The notes beneath the pieces were generated by a model, which was given only the letters and a program-made list of their open reading frames with translations, did not search any database and had not been told where the DNA came from. Source: Solemya velum gill symbiont (GTDB lineage: Bacteria > Pseudomonadota > Gammaproteobacteria > Chromatiales > Chromatiaceae). Taken from it: DNA of 64,000 bases. The translations under genes and the position numbers were made by a program. Location of the stretch: assembly GCF_000787395.1 (NCBI RefSeq), contig NZ_JRAA01000001.1, forward strand, positions 1 through 64,000, in the 5' to 3' direction. Below are positions 56,968 to 64,000 of this stretch, piece after piece; within the stretch, counting starts at the first letter, position 1, and each line of letters starts with the position of its first letter.

Positions 56968-59609
56968 GACGCGTCCTCTTCTTCAAGAGAGAATCTCTCT
57001 GTATCCGCTTTGCGGCACAGTGAGTCGAGTTCACAATATCGGCAGGCCTGGGGTGAAGGTGTTGGATCGGCCCTGCCGTGTACGATTTCACTGGCGATAT
57101 CATGCAGGGAGAATTTCCAGGTATCGAGTAGCGCTTGCCATTCTTCGACCTCTGCAGTTTTTGAGCCGAGCATGGACTTGTCTTCGGCAAGGCCTCGCAT
57201 TTCGCATTTGCCGCTACGTACGTAGGCAAGCACAGCTGCACAGATTTCGTGTTTCGACTGGGTAGCATAGATCGGTAGCTGGGGTTCTCCCGGGCGTTCA
57301 TTTTCCCAGCCCGGGTTGGCGTGCTGACTGCTCTTGTAATCAATTACGGCATTGCAGCCATTCTCGAGTTTATCGATACGGTCAATGCGGATGTTGAATG
57401 AGAGCCCGGCCAGTTGCGCCTGGTGCCTGGCTTCACACTCAATCACACTGAAAGGAGGGCGCTGCTTTTCCAGTTCGAGCCATTGTATTAGCAGCCGTTC
57501 AAGACGCTTTTGTTCAAGCTGTGCCATGCGCTTTCCGGCATGCAGATCAAGATTGTGTTTTCCAGCGGCGTGGGCAACGCTGGCAGTGACCATGTGTCGG
57601 CATGTCTCATCATCGCACTTATGCAGGCGCTTGCTGTTTTGCAGCTGTTTCCAGAGGATCTCAAGCGCATCGTGCAGCAGCGTGCCTTTCGTACCAGGAT
57701 CAATCCCCGGTGCTGTTTCCTGTGGTTTTCTTGCATGCAAGCGGTGACGTGCAAAGGCCTGAAACGGGCATTGCGACTGGTCGCGAATCACTGCAACACC
57801 GCCATGGATAACATGCTCTCCAGCGGTATCGATTTTTGGTGCCTTGTTATCAGCCAGAGACTCCAGCTTTATGCTTTCAGTGTTCTGAAACAGCGGGTGC
57901 TGATATTTCACATCTGCAGCCAGAGGCAGGTCAGCCACAAGATTGCTTGGTAGCAGTTCACTTTCACCATCGATCTTTGCATGGCTGAAAATGACATGCG
58001 GAGCAGCGCAGCGCAGGCGTTCTGTTACTTTCTCAGCGATGTGCAGTTCACGTGCAGCGCTGCTGCGAGGCATCATCTGTTCGCGCTGTAATTGCAGTGG
58101 CAGCATCGGATTCGGTTTTGGCGCGGGAGGCCACTGGTCAAGCGTCATGCCCGTCACCCACAAGGCATCAAAATTCTGGCCACCTGCTTCCAGCAGTCCC
58201 ATGACCTGGATTGGCGCATCACCTGCCTGGTGATGGAAGGGAGTTTCGCGTGCCATTTGAGTGAGTCGTTGCAGGGCATGCTGGCCACTGGCGGGTGGGC
58301 TAATCCGGTCAAGGCGACTGAAGCTGTCGAGTAATTGACTGAAACTTTCGCGTGCCAGGTATTCACGCTGGTTGAGAGTCTGTTCACCAGGCCATCCTGC
58401 GATTCCCAGAATGTCGACAAAGCGTTTCGCGAGAGCGGCGTGGGAAAGCTGTTTAGGATCACCCGGCAGCAATTTCAGTTGTTGCAGTCGTTCTGCAAGC
58501 CGATGGGTCTGCAACTCTTTTGCTGTCCAGTTTGAGAGTTGTTCCAGTGAACAATCGAGTATGCCGCGTTCCCGCAGTTGCAGATCAAGAGTTGCAAGGT
58601 GCATAGACTCGCTGTTGTATTCACCAAGGAATCGCGAATGCAGCAGGCGGGTGATGTCACTGCTGTTAAGGCGCCCGTAACAGAGTTGCAGCATCAGCAG
58701 GGCGTCCCTGATGATAGCCTGATCCGCAAGGGGCTGGCCGAGGGTGATATTGAAGAGCCGCTGTTGATCGGAATCATCCTGCACAATTTGTTCGGGGTGC
58801 AGGTGGTAACGGAAAATACGAGCGGCCTGTTTACTGCGCTGCTGCAGGTCAAGAATGACAACACCAATGCGTGCATCAGGATTGTTCTGCAGCTCGCGAC
58901 TGGCCCACGCAGCAGCTGCCTCGACTTCCTGTTCAGGGGTGGCACAGGCAGTGATACAGGCTTTGCCCTCCTTGCCGATCTGTTTCAGTTCATACAGTTC
59001 GCAACCCCGGGTTTCCAGTTGTGTCAGGAAGGTGTGTTGCAGGGGCGTGTAGTCATCAAAACCGGCAAGGACCAGTTGTTCAGGAACGGCAATGTCATCA
59101 TGAATGTATGCATCGAGGAGTAGTGCGGGAATACGGCTGTGGCTGATGACGCCGTTGTCATCACAGCGGCGTTTAAATGACTCCATCCACTCGAGCAGCA
59201 GGCGGGTCTCCGCTTGCCACATGAACTCTTCCAGCGAGGATCCGTCCAGTTGCCAGTCGTTCAGTGTTTGCCAGGCATTTGCAGCATTGGCTGCAGCAAC
59301 AGTCGGCCGAAGCAGGATATGATCAGATGACTGTTTTTGATTCCAGTCAGCAGCGATCTCTTCCCACAGCAGTTTTTCCTGCAGCGCAGAGAGTGGCATT
59401 GCGGCTGTTTTGCCATTTGCAATCAATTGCTGGTATTGCTGCATCAGCCAGGCTTGCCATGGGAGCAGTTCAATACTCGCCCATGCGCTTGCTTCTTGCT
59501 GCGCAGCAAAATCTTGCTCAAGTTGGCGTGCCAGGCGTTTGTTGACTGTGATAACGCTCGTGCCGCGGCGCAGCATTTCGAACAATTCTGGCGAGTGGAG
59601 AGGTTTCAA
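56964..59609 (-). CDS. AddB-like PD-(D/E)XK nuclease (probable DNA repair protein)
   Basis: 881 aa, starting at TTG 59609. The in-frame upstream sequence reaches a stop without an ATG, and AAGGA lies 7 nt before the TTG. The C-terminal RecB-type nuclease domain has ARHQAQLAGLSFNIRIDRIDKLENG and AVIDYKSSQH. Cys residues in SQCPFQAFARHRL and ACRYCELDSLCRKAD are placed like the Fe-S cluster of AddB. The helicase-like N-terminus lacks a clear Walker A. It looks like the gammaproteobacterial family annotated as probable DNA repair protein. Operon with the AddA-like gene. Confidence 0.85.
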   Translation of the reverse strand: MKPLHSPELFEMLRRGTSVITVNKRLARQLEQDFAAQQEASAWASIELLPWQAWLMQQYQQLIANGKTAAMPLSALQEKLLWEEIAADWNQKQSSDHILLRPTVAAANAANAWQTLNDWQLDGSSLEEFMWQAETRLLLEWMESFKRRCDDNGVISHSRIPALLLDAYIHDDIAVPEQLVLAGFDDYTPLQHTFLTQLETRGCELYELKQIGKEGKACITACATPEQEVEAAAAWASRELQNNPDARIGVVILDLQQRSKQAARIFRYHLHPEQIVQDDSDQQRLFNITLGQPLADQAIIRDALLMLQLCYGRLNSSDITRLLHSRFLGEYNSESMHLATLDLQLRERGILDCSLEQLSNWTAKELQTHRLAERLQQLKLLPGDPKQLSHAALAKRFVDILGIAGWPGEQTLNQREYLARESFSQLLDSFSRLDRISPPASGQHALQRLTQMARETPFHHQAGDAPIQVMGLLEAGGQNFDALWVTGMTLDQWPPAPKPNPMLPLQLQREQMMPRSSAARELHIAEKVTERLRCAAPHVIFSHAKIDGESELLPSNLVADLPLAADVKYQHPLFQNTESIKLESLADNKAPKIDTAGEHVIHGGVAVIRDQSQCPFQAFARHRLHARKPQETAPGIDPGTKGTLLHDALEILWKQLQNSKRLHKCDDETCRHMVTASVAHAAGKHNLDLHAGKRMAQLEQKRLERLLIQWLELEKQRPPFSVIECEARHQAQLAGLSFNIRIDRIDKLENGCNAVIDYKSSQHANPGWENERPGEPQLPIYATQSKHEICAAVLAYVRSGKCEMRGLAEDKSMLGSKTAEVEEWQALLDTWKFSLHDIASEIVHGRADPTPSPQACRYCELDSLCRKADTERFSLEEEDAS

Positions 59610-59798
59610 CAGGTTTCCTTGATCTATCCGGTTGTTGGCTTAAGACTTTATATAACCATACATTATTGGCAGCTCAAATCATGAGCCCCAGTGAATTTTA
59701 TATGCATAAAAGGATTTTGGTATGGGTTGCAGCGAAGTGATTGTGTTAGTTTTTGTCAGGTTTTCGATAATATCAAATTAATTTCAGGAGGCACCGCC

Positions 59799-60983
59799 AT
59801 GATTAAACCGGTCGGTTCAGACGAATTACAACCACGTTATGTCTATGACCCGGATACGCATCACGCGCTCACTCACGAGGCAGAGTCTCTGCCGTCAATC
59901 GTAGTCAGTTCACAGGCAGCTGCGAATGCCGTGATGATGGGTTCTGGTTATTTCAACCCTCTGCAGGGCTATATGAATGTCGCTGACTCTGTCAGCTGTG
60001 CAGAGACCATGCAGATGACTTCCGGTGCTTTCTTCCCGGTTCCTGTTATGTGTTTGGTTGAGAACACAGATGCTATCGGTGATGCAAAGCGTATTGCGCT
60101 GCGTGACCCTAACGTTGAAGGCAACCCGGTTCTCGCAGTGATGGATATCGAAGCTGTCGAGACTGTCAGCGATGAGCAAATGCAGAGCATGACCGCGAGT
60201 GTTTACGGTACAGATGATCCTGAGCACCCAGGCGTTGCTGCTTTCAATTCGCAGGGCCGTGTCGCACTTTCGGGTCCGATCCAGGTGCTGAATTTCTCTT
60301 ACTTCATAACCGACTTCCCGGATACTTTCCGTACCGCTGTCGAGATTCGTAACGAGATTGCAGAGCGTGGCTGGAAGAAAATTGTTGCTTTCCAGACCCG
60401 TAACCCGATGCACCTCGCTCACGAAGAGCTGTGCCACATGGCGATGGATCGTCTCGGTTGTGATGGCCTCGTCATCCACATGCTGCTGGGTCAGCTAAAG
60501 CCGGGTGATATTCCTGCACCGGTTCGTGATGCTGCTATCCGCAAGATGGTTGAGCTCTACTTCCCACCGAATAGTGCAATGGTCACAGGTTACGGTTTCG
60601 ACATGCTCTATGCTGGTCCACGTGAAGGCGTGCTGCACGCTTACTTCCGCCAGAACATGGGTGCGACGCATTTCATTATCGGTCGTGACCACGCTGGTGT
60701 TGGTGACTACTATGGTGCTTTCGATGCGCAAACCATCTTCGATGAGCTGCCAGAGGGCGCACTGGAGATTGAAATCTTCAAGGCTGACCACACTGCATGG
60801 TCCAAGAAGCTCAACAAGGTTGTGATGATGAGCGAAGCGCCGGATCACGAGAAGGATGACTTCGTACTGCTGTCTGGTACCAAGGTACGTGAAATGCTCG
60901 GACAGGGCATTGCTCCACCAAAAGAGTTCTCACGTCCGGAAGTTGCCAAGATCCTGATCGACTACTATCAGTCAATCAACTGA
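59799..60983 (+). CDS. sat: ATP sulfurylase (dissimilatory-type sulfate adenylyltransferase)
   Basis: 394 aa from the ATG at 59799, just after AGGAGG; the frame upstream to 59691 has no start signal. Makes APS from sulfate and ATP, or ATP from APS in sulfur oxidation. The PUA-like N-terminus (about 1-160) is followed by the catalytic domain with the nucleotide motif AFQTRNPMHLAHEEL, GDIPAPVRDAAIRKM, the GRDHAGVGDYYGAFDAQ segment and LSGTKVREML near the C-terminus. Homo-oligomeric Sat is the type in sulfur oxidisers and fungi, not CysDN. No aprAB genes are adjacent. Confidence 0.95.
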   Translation: MIKPVGSDELQPRYVYDPDTHHALTHEAESLPSIVVSSQAAANAVMMGSGYFNPLQGYMNVADSVSCAETMQMTSGAFFPVPVMCLVENTDAIGDAKRIALRDPNVEGNPVLAVMDIEAVETVSDEQMQSMTASVYGTDDPEHPGVAAFNSQGRVALSGPIQVLNFSYFITDFPDTFRTAVEIRNEIAERGWKKIVAFQTRNPMHLAHEELCHMAMDRLGCDGLVIHMLLGQLKPGDIPAPVRDAAIRKMVELYFPPNSAMVTGYGFDMLYAGPREGVLHAYFRQNMGATHFIIGRDHAGVGDYYGAFDAQTIFDELPEGALEIEIFKADHTAWSKKLNKVVMMSEAPDHEKDDFVLLSGTKVREMLGQGIAPPKEFSRPEVAKILIDYYQSIN

Positions 60984-61006
60984 TCTCAAGCAGTTGTAGC
61001 TTGATC

Positions 61007-61034
61007 AAGCCCGGCTTTCGCCGGGCTTTTTTTG
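61007..61034 (+). terminator. Rho-independent terminator after sat
   Basis: AAGCCCGG/CCGGGCTT stem with a CTTTCG loop and a run of seven T. Confidence 0.93.
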
Positions 61035-61405
61035 TGTTTATGGACGACACTACTCCTGTACCCGAAAAAAAGCTGGATTCTCCGTCAGTGGCGTCAGTGC
61101 GTAGCGCAGAGCATCACAGGAGAAGTGAAAAGCTGTTTGAGTGATCGAAGATCGCGAGTTCTTTTCACGCTGTGATGATCAAGTTACACGCGATCAGGTG
61201 CCAATGAGGAGCTGTTTCTTTGCCTACCTTCTTGTCAGTACAAGAAAGTAGGGTGGGTGCGCGCCACCGCGCGCTTTCAACATTAAATCCGACGCGAAGC
61301 GTCACAAACGAACAGACCCCGGATCAAGCCCGGGGTGACGATGTTGATCAACGACTGACAACTGATAACTGTTTTTTTGCGTGAAACGAGCGAGTCGATT
61401 ATCCT
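61035..61405. repeat. intergenic mosaic of degenerate repeats between sat and the methyltransferase gene
   Basis: No gene is seen. It holds an inverted repeat CTACCTTCTTGT/ACAAGAAAGTAG (about 61221-61249) and a GTGCGCGC...GCGCGC pair. It also holds a segment near 61315-61340 (CCCCGGATCAAGCCCGGGG) of the type repeated in many proteobacterial genomes. The base composition is patchy. Probably dead repeat or mobile sequence; its copy number elsewhere cannot be seen here. Confidence 0.5.
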
Positions 61406-61435
61406 TTGCCGCTGACTGTTACTGAGGATATTCAA

Positions 61436-62092
61436 TTGGAAGCGGATTTCTGGGTTGAGCGTTGGAAGAATAACCAAATCGGGTTTCACCAAGAGACCAT
61501 CAACCGGCATCTTGAGGAGTACTGGCGTCATCTCGATGTTCCCAAGGGATCGACTGTATTTGTCCCCCTGTGTGGCAAGAGCCTCGACATGCTGTGGCTT
61601 GTCGATCAGGGTTACCGTGTCCTGGGTGTTGAGCTCAGCCACGCGGCTGTCGAGAGTTTTTTCAAAGAGAATAGTCTCGATGTCGAGGTGACTGAGGAGA
61701 ATGGGCTGCGCCTGTGGAAGGGAGAGCAGATTTCCATCTATGAGGGTGATTTCTTTTCTCTTACGAAAGAGCAGCTCTTCGGTGTCAGCGCGGTTTTTGA
61801 CCGTGCTTCACTCATCGCCCTGCCTGACTGGATGCGCTGTGATTATGTCGATGGCCTGAAAAAGTTGCTCAAACCAACGACCGGGATGCTTCTGATCACG
61901 CTTGTGTACGACCAGGACGAAATGCAGGGTCCGCCATTCTCTGTGAGTGCTGAAGAGGTAGGACAGCTCTATAAAGGTTGGTGTGATCTCGAGGAGATTG
62001 CCAGTATCGATGCCCTGGCAGAAGAGCCCGGCTTCATGAAGAAGGGGCTGACCAGCCTGCAAGAGAAGGTGTTTACTCTCTCGGTTCGCTGA
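61436..62092 (+). CDS. tpm: thiopurine S-methyltransferase family protein
   Basis: 218 aa from the TTG at 61436, which gives the family-typical start (M)EADFWVERWKNNQIGFHQ; a longer frame from 61406 also uses TTG. SAM-binding region: VFVPLCGKSLDMLWLVDQGYRVLGVELSHAAVESFF, followed by IYEGDFFSL and AVFDRASLIALP. The bacterial enzymes methylate thiols and also selenium and tellurium species. The native substrate is not evident. Its 3' end overlaps the convergent roxA-like gene by 20 bp. Confidence 0.9.
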   Translation: MEADFWVERWKNNQIGFHQETINRHLEEYWRHLDVPKGSTVFVPLCGKSLDMLWLVDQGYRVLGVELSHAAVESFFKENSLDVEVTEENGLRLWKGEQISIYEGDFFSLTKEQLFGVSAVFDRASLIALPDWMRCDYVDGLKKLLKPTTGMLLITLVYDQDEMQGPPFSVSAEEVGQLYKGWCDLEEIASIDALAEEPGFMKKGLTSLQEKVFTLSVR

Positions 62093-63224
62093 CTATTGAA
62101 CCCAGTTCGTATAGCGCTTCCAGTAGTTCAATAACAGTTTCCTGCTGCAGCCATGGTGCAAGATCATTGCCTGTCAGTGACTCACTGTTGCACAGCATGC
62201 TGGCAAACTCTGCCAGTTCGAGGGGAAGCTGGAATGATTCACCATCAGCATAGAGGGTGATGCCGTTATCAGCTCTGCGGTAGAGCAGATGGCTGAAACC
62301 ATGTCGCTGTATTCCTCTTTCAGCAATCACAGCTAGATCGCAATCACTCTCCGGCAGATCCGGGTAGAGGTGCGGTTTTGGTTCTGATAAGTAGCAGCCC
62401 AGCCATTCGGCCATTGCCTCTTTGCCCTGCGGTATTGCACTGTTCAGGCACTCGATGAGGCTGTCGATATCGTCAGGGCTGATTTCCGCTGCATTCTGTG
62501 GATTGATAATCGGGCGTTGCGGATCACTGAAACGCTCAGCCTGCCCGGTTTCCAGTAGGTGCCCGACCCAGCCTTCGAGCAAATCGTGGGATGTCGGGGC
62601 GCGGAAGCCGACTGATGCGGTTATGCACTCTCCCTCGGCTACTCCCCAGTGTGCGACACCGGGTGGAAGATAGAGAATATCGCCTGGTTCCAGCAGCCAC
62701 TCCTGTTCGGTTTCAAACTGCCTGAGGATGCGCAGGTCAATATCAGGCAGCAGGTTGTCGTTTTCGATCGCATTTGTATCGATTTTCCAGCGTCTTTGCC
62801 CGTGTGCCTGGATCAGAAAAACATCATATTCATCGACATGAGGCCCCACAGAACCCTGGTCGGCGGCATAGCTGATCATGATGTCATCGATGCGCCAGCG
62901 AGGAATAAAATGGAACAAATGCAGTATTGAAGTCAGCTGCGGGAGGTGTTTGTCCATATCCTGAAGCAGCAATGTCCAGCGGGATTCCCCGAAATCCTTG
63001 TCAAAACCGCTCTCAAAAGGTCCTTCTTCGAGTTGCCAGAATGGAGCTGATGCCAGTTCCCGTACAATGCGTGATTCGACAGCATCATTTTCGGCCAAAC
63101 TGTATAGCTCTGATTTACAAGGGATTTTCTCAGTATCGAGAGCATTTCTGATTAACAGGGGAGATTGTTGCCAGATCTTCCCGAGAAAATAGTCTTCGGA
63201 AATGCTTGCCGGGAGTCTGAGCAT
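62073..63224 (-). CDS. cupin (JmjC-like) ribosomal oxygenase, RoxA/YcfD type
   Basis: 383 aa. Fe(II)/2-oxoglutarate oxygenase; E. coli RoxA (YcfD) hydroxylates an Arg of ribosomal protein L16. The iron-binding motif is HVDEYDVFLIQAHGQRRWKI (HxD) and the distal His is in PPGVAHWGVAEG. The N-terminal FLGKIWQQSPLLIRNAL matches the family's YW.KPL..R opening, and a C-terminal winged-helix part follows. Length is close to E. coli YcfD. Assigned by motifs and length; the L16 substrate is inferred from the family. Confidence 0.87.
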   Translation of the reverse strand: MLRLPASISEDYFLGKIWQQSPLLIRNALDTEKIPCKSELYSLAENDAVESRIVRELASAPFWQLEEGPFESGFDKDFGESRWTLLLQDMDKHLPQLTSILHLFHFIPRWRIDDIMISYAADQGSVGPHVDEYDVFLIQAHGQRRWKIDTNAIENDNLLPDIDLRILRQFETEQEWLLEPGDILYLPPGVAHWGVAEGECITASVGFRAPTSHDLLEGWVGHLLETGQAERFSDPQRPIINPQNAAEISPDDIDSLIECLNSAIPQGKEAMAEWLGCYLSEPKPHLYPDLPESDCDLAVIAERGIQRHGFSHLLYRRADNGITLYADGESFQLPLELAEFASMLCNSESLTGNDLAPWLQQETVIELLEALYELGSIVSEPRE

Positions 63225-63375
63225 TCTGATTCTCGCTTAATCAGCTATTGAGTTTGTATGAAATTACCATATACTTACCAGATAGAGTACAGGAGTGGCG
63301 GGAGCAAATCTGTATTTCAGAGCGCTTGTGCACTGTAACTCTTGTCATGTCATCATATTTGTCATGGAAAAATTG

Positions 63376-63404
63376 TTGGCGTATGTTGGAACTTGTTGTA
63401 TGAT
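63376..63404 (+). promoter_or_regulatory. promoter of the OmpA-like gene
   Basis: TTGGCG (63376-63381), a 17-bp spacer and TATGAT (63399-63404) fit sigma-70 well. The start would be near 63411, 50 nt before the ATG. Confidence 0.7.
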
Positions 63405-63460
63405 CCTAATCGCCATGAAGAAAATTATGAGCGTCTAATACCGAAATCAAGGGGAGTATT

Positions 63461-63958
63461 ATGTCTCAGTTTAAAAATAAATTTGCAGCAATCGCAGTTT
63501 TGACTGCTGGTCTCGCTGCTATGCCAGCAAGTGCTGCAGAGTACCTGTCAGATTCACAGGGTGAAGTTGTTAAGAACGCATACGATGAGTGTTGGGAAGT
63601 ATCTTACGGTCTGCCCACTTGTGGACAGAAAATCACCTTCCAGGGTGTACTGTTCGATTTCAACAAGACCAACATCAAGCCTGAGTTCGCTGCACAGCTG
63701 AACGATCTGGCTGGTAGCCTTTCAGGTGGTTTCGGTAGCATGGTTATCGAAGGTCACACTGATAGCGTCGGTTCTGACTCTTACAACCAGGGCCTGTCAC
63801 AGCGTCGCGCTGACTCTGTAGCAATCTACCTGGCTGGTCAAGGTCTGGATCGCGGTAGCATGACTGGCGTTGGCATGGGTGAGTCTAGCCCGGTCAAGCC
63901 TAACGATACTGAAGAGAATCGTTACCAGAACCGTCGTGTTGAGATCACTATCAAGTAA
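63461..63958 (+). CDS. OmpA-family outer membrane/peptidoglycan-binding protein
   Basis: 165 aa. A Sec signal peptide (about 1-25, ending PASAAEY) is followed by a short spacer with two Cys (DECWEVSYGLPTC), likely a disulfide. The OmpA C-terminal domain then reads VLFDFNKTNIKPEF, IEGHTDSVGSDSYNQGLSQR and ENRYQNRRVEITIK. The NxGLSxxRAxSV motif binds peptidoglycan. There is no N-terminal beta-barrel and no lipobox, so it is a small periplasmic, wall-attached protein. AAGGGGAG precedes the ATG. Strong codon bias and promoter suggest high expression. Confidence 0.92.
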   Translation: MSQFKNKFAAIAVLTAGLAAMPASAAEYLSDSQGEVVKNAYDECWEVSYGLPTCGQKITFQGVLFDFNKTNIKPEFAAQLNDLAGSLSGGFGSMVIEGHTDSVGSDSYNQGLSQRRADSVAIYLAGQGLDRGSMTGVGMGESSPVKPNDTEENRYQNRRVEITIK

Positions 63959-64000
63959 GATAGCGAGATGACATGAGGCAGAATTTTCTGCCAACGAAAA

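Overview
The window looks like chromosomal DNA of a free-living or symbiotic gammaproteobacterium, most likely a sulfur oxidiser related to the Chromatiales. The main reasons are a two-subunit class III polyhydroxyalkanoate (PHA) synthase (PhaC + PhaE), a homo-oligomeric dissimilatory-type ATP sulfurylase (Sat), an E. coli-like sdhCDAB-sdhE operon, acnD/prpF methylcitrate genes and a Pseudomonas-like minor pilin operon. I saw no tRNA, rRNA, CRISPR array or prophage. The only clear mobile element is one IS3-family insertion sequence. The taxonomic placement is inference.

Layout. 0-3.8 kb: a small membrane protein, a K+ channel with two RCK domains, and an ammonium transporter with a textbook NtrC/sigma-54 promoter. 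4.1-7.5 kb: an IS3-family element that has removed the promoter and first codons of a monomeric NADP isocitrate dehydrogenase gene, which also carries an in-frame amber stop, so it is a pseudogene. 7.5-42.3 kb: a dense central-carbon block. It holds isocitrate lyase, rraA, zapE, aceK, phaC/phaE, sdhCDAB-sdhE, malate synthase G, malic enzyme, a rhodanese, a flavin-binding-type protein, acnB, phaB, phasin, phaR, phaA, ppsR, an unassigned FNR-like protein, ppsA, a hemerythrin-like protein, and a GntR regulator with prpB-prpC-acnD-prpF. 42.6-45.7 kb: a FIST sensor overlapping a PAS-GGDEF-EAL enzyme. 45.7-51.7 kb: minor pilin operon fimT-pilV-pilW-pilX-pilY1-pilE (minus strand). 51.9-59.6 kb: a candidate small RNA, class I fumarase, and an AddA/AddB-like helicase-nuclease pair. 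59.8-64 kb: sat, a repeat-rich gap, thiopurine methyltransferase, a RoxA-type oxygenase and an OmpA-like protein.

How it fits together. The genes cover acetyl-CoA and propionyl-CoA use: TCA steps (aconitase, succinate dehydrogenase, fumarase), the glyoxylate bypass, the methylcitrate cycle, gluconeogenic steps (malic enzyme, PEP synthase and its regulator) and storage of acetyl-CoA as PHA.

The most interesting non-coding signal is a recurring quasi-palindrome, about TTGTTGCGATGCACAA. It lies over the predicted promoters of the icd pseudogene, aceA, sdhC, phaE, phaP (three copies), phaA/ppsR and fumarase. In most of these the box provides or overlaps the -35 hexamer, with 17-18 bp to a TAnnnT -10, which suggests one repressor co-ordinating PHA storage with TCA and glyoxylate genes. 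PhaR, encoded inside the cluster, is the obvious candidate but this is unproven.
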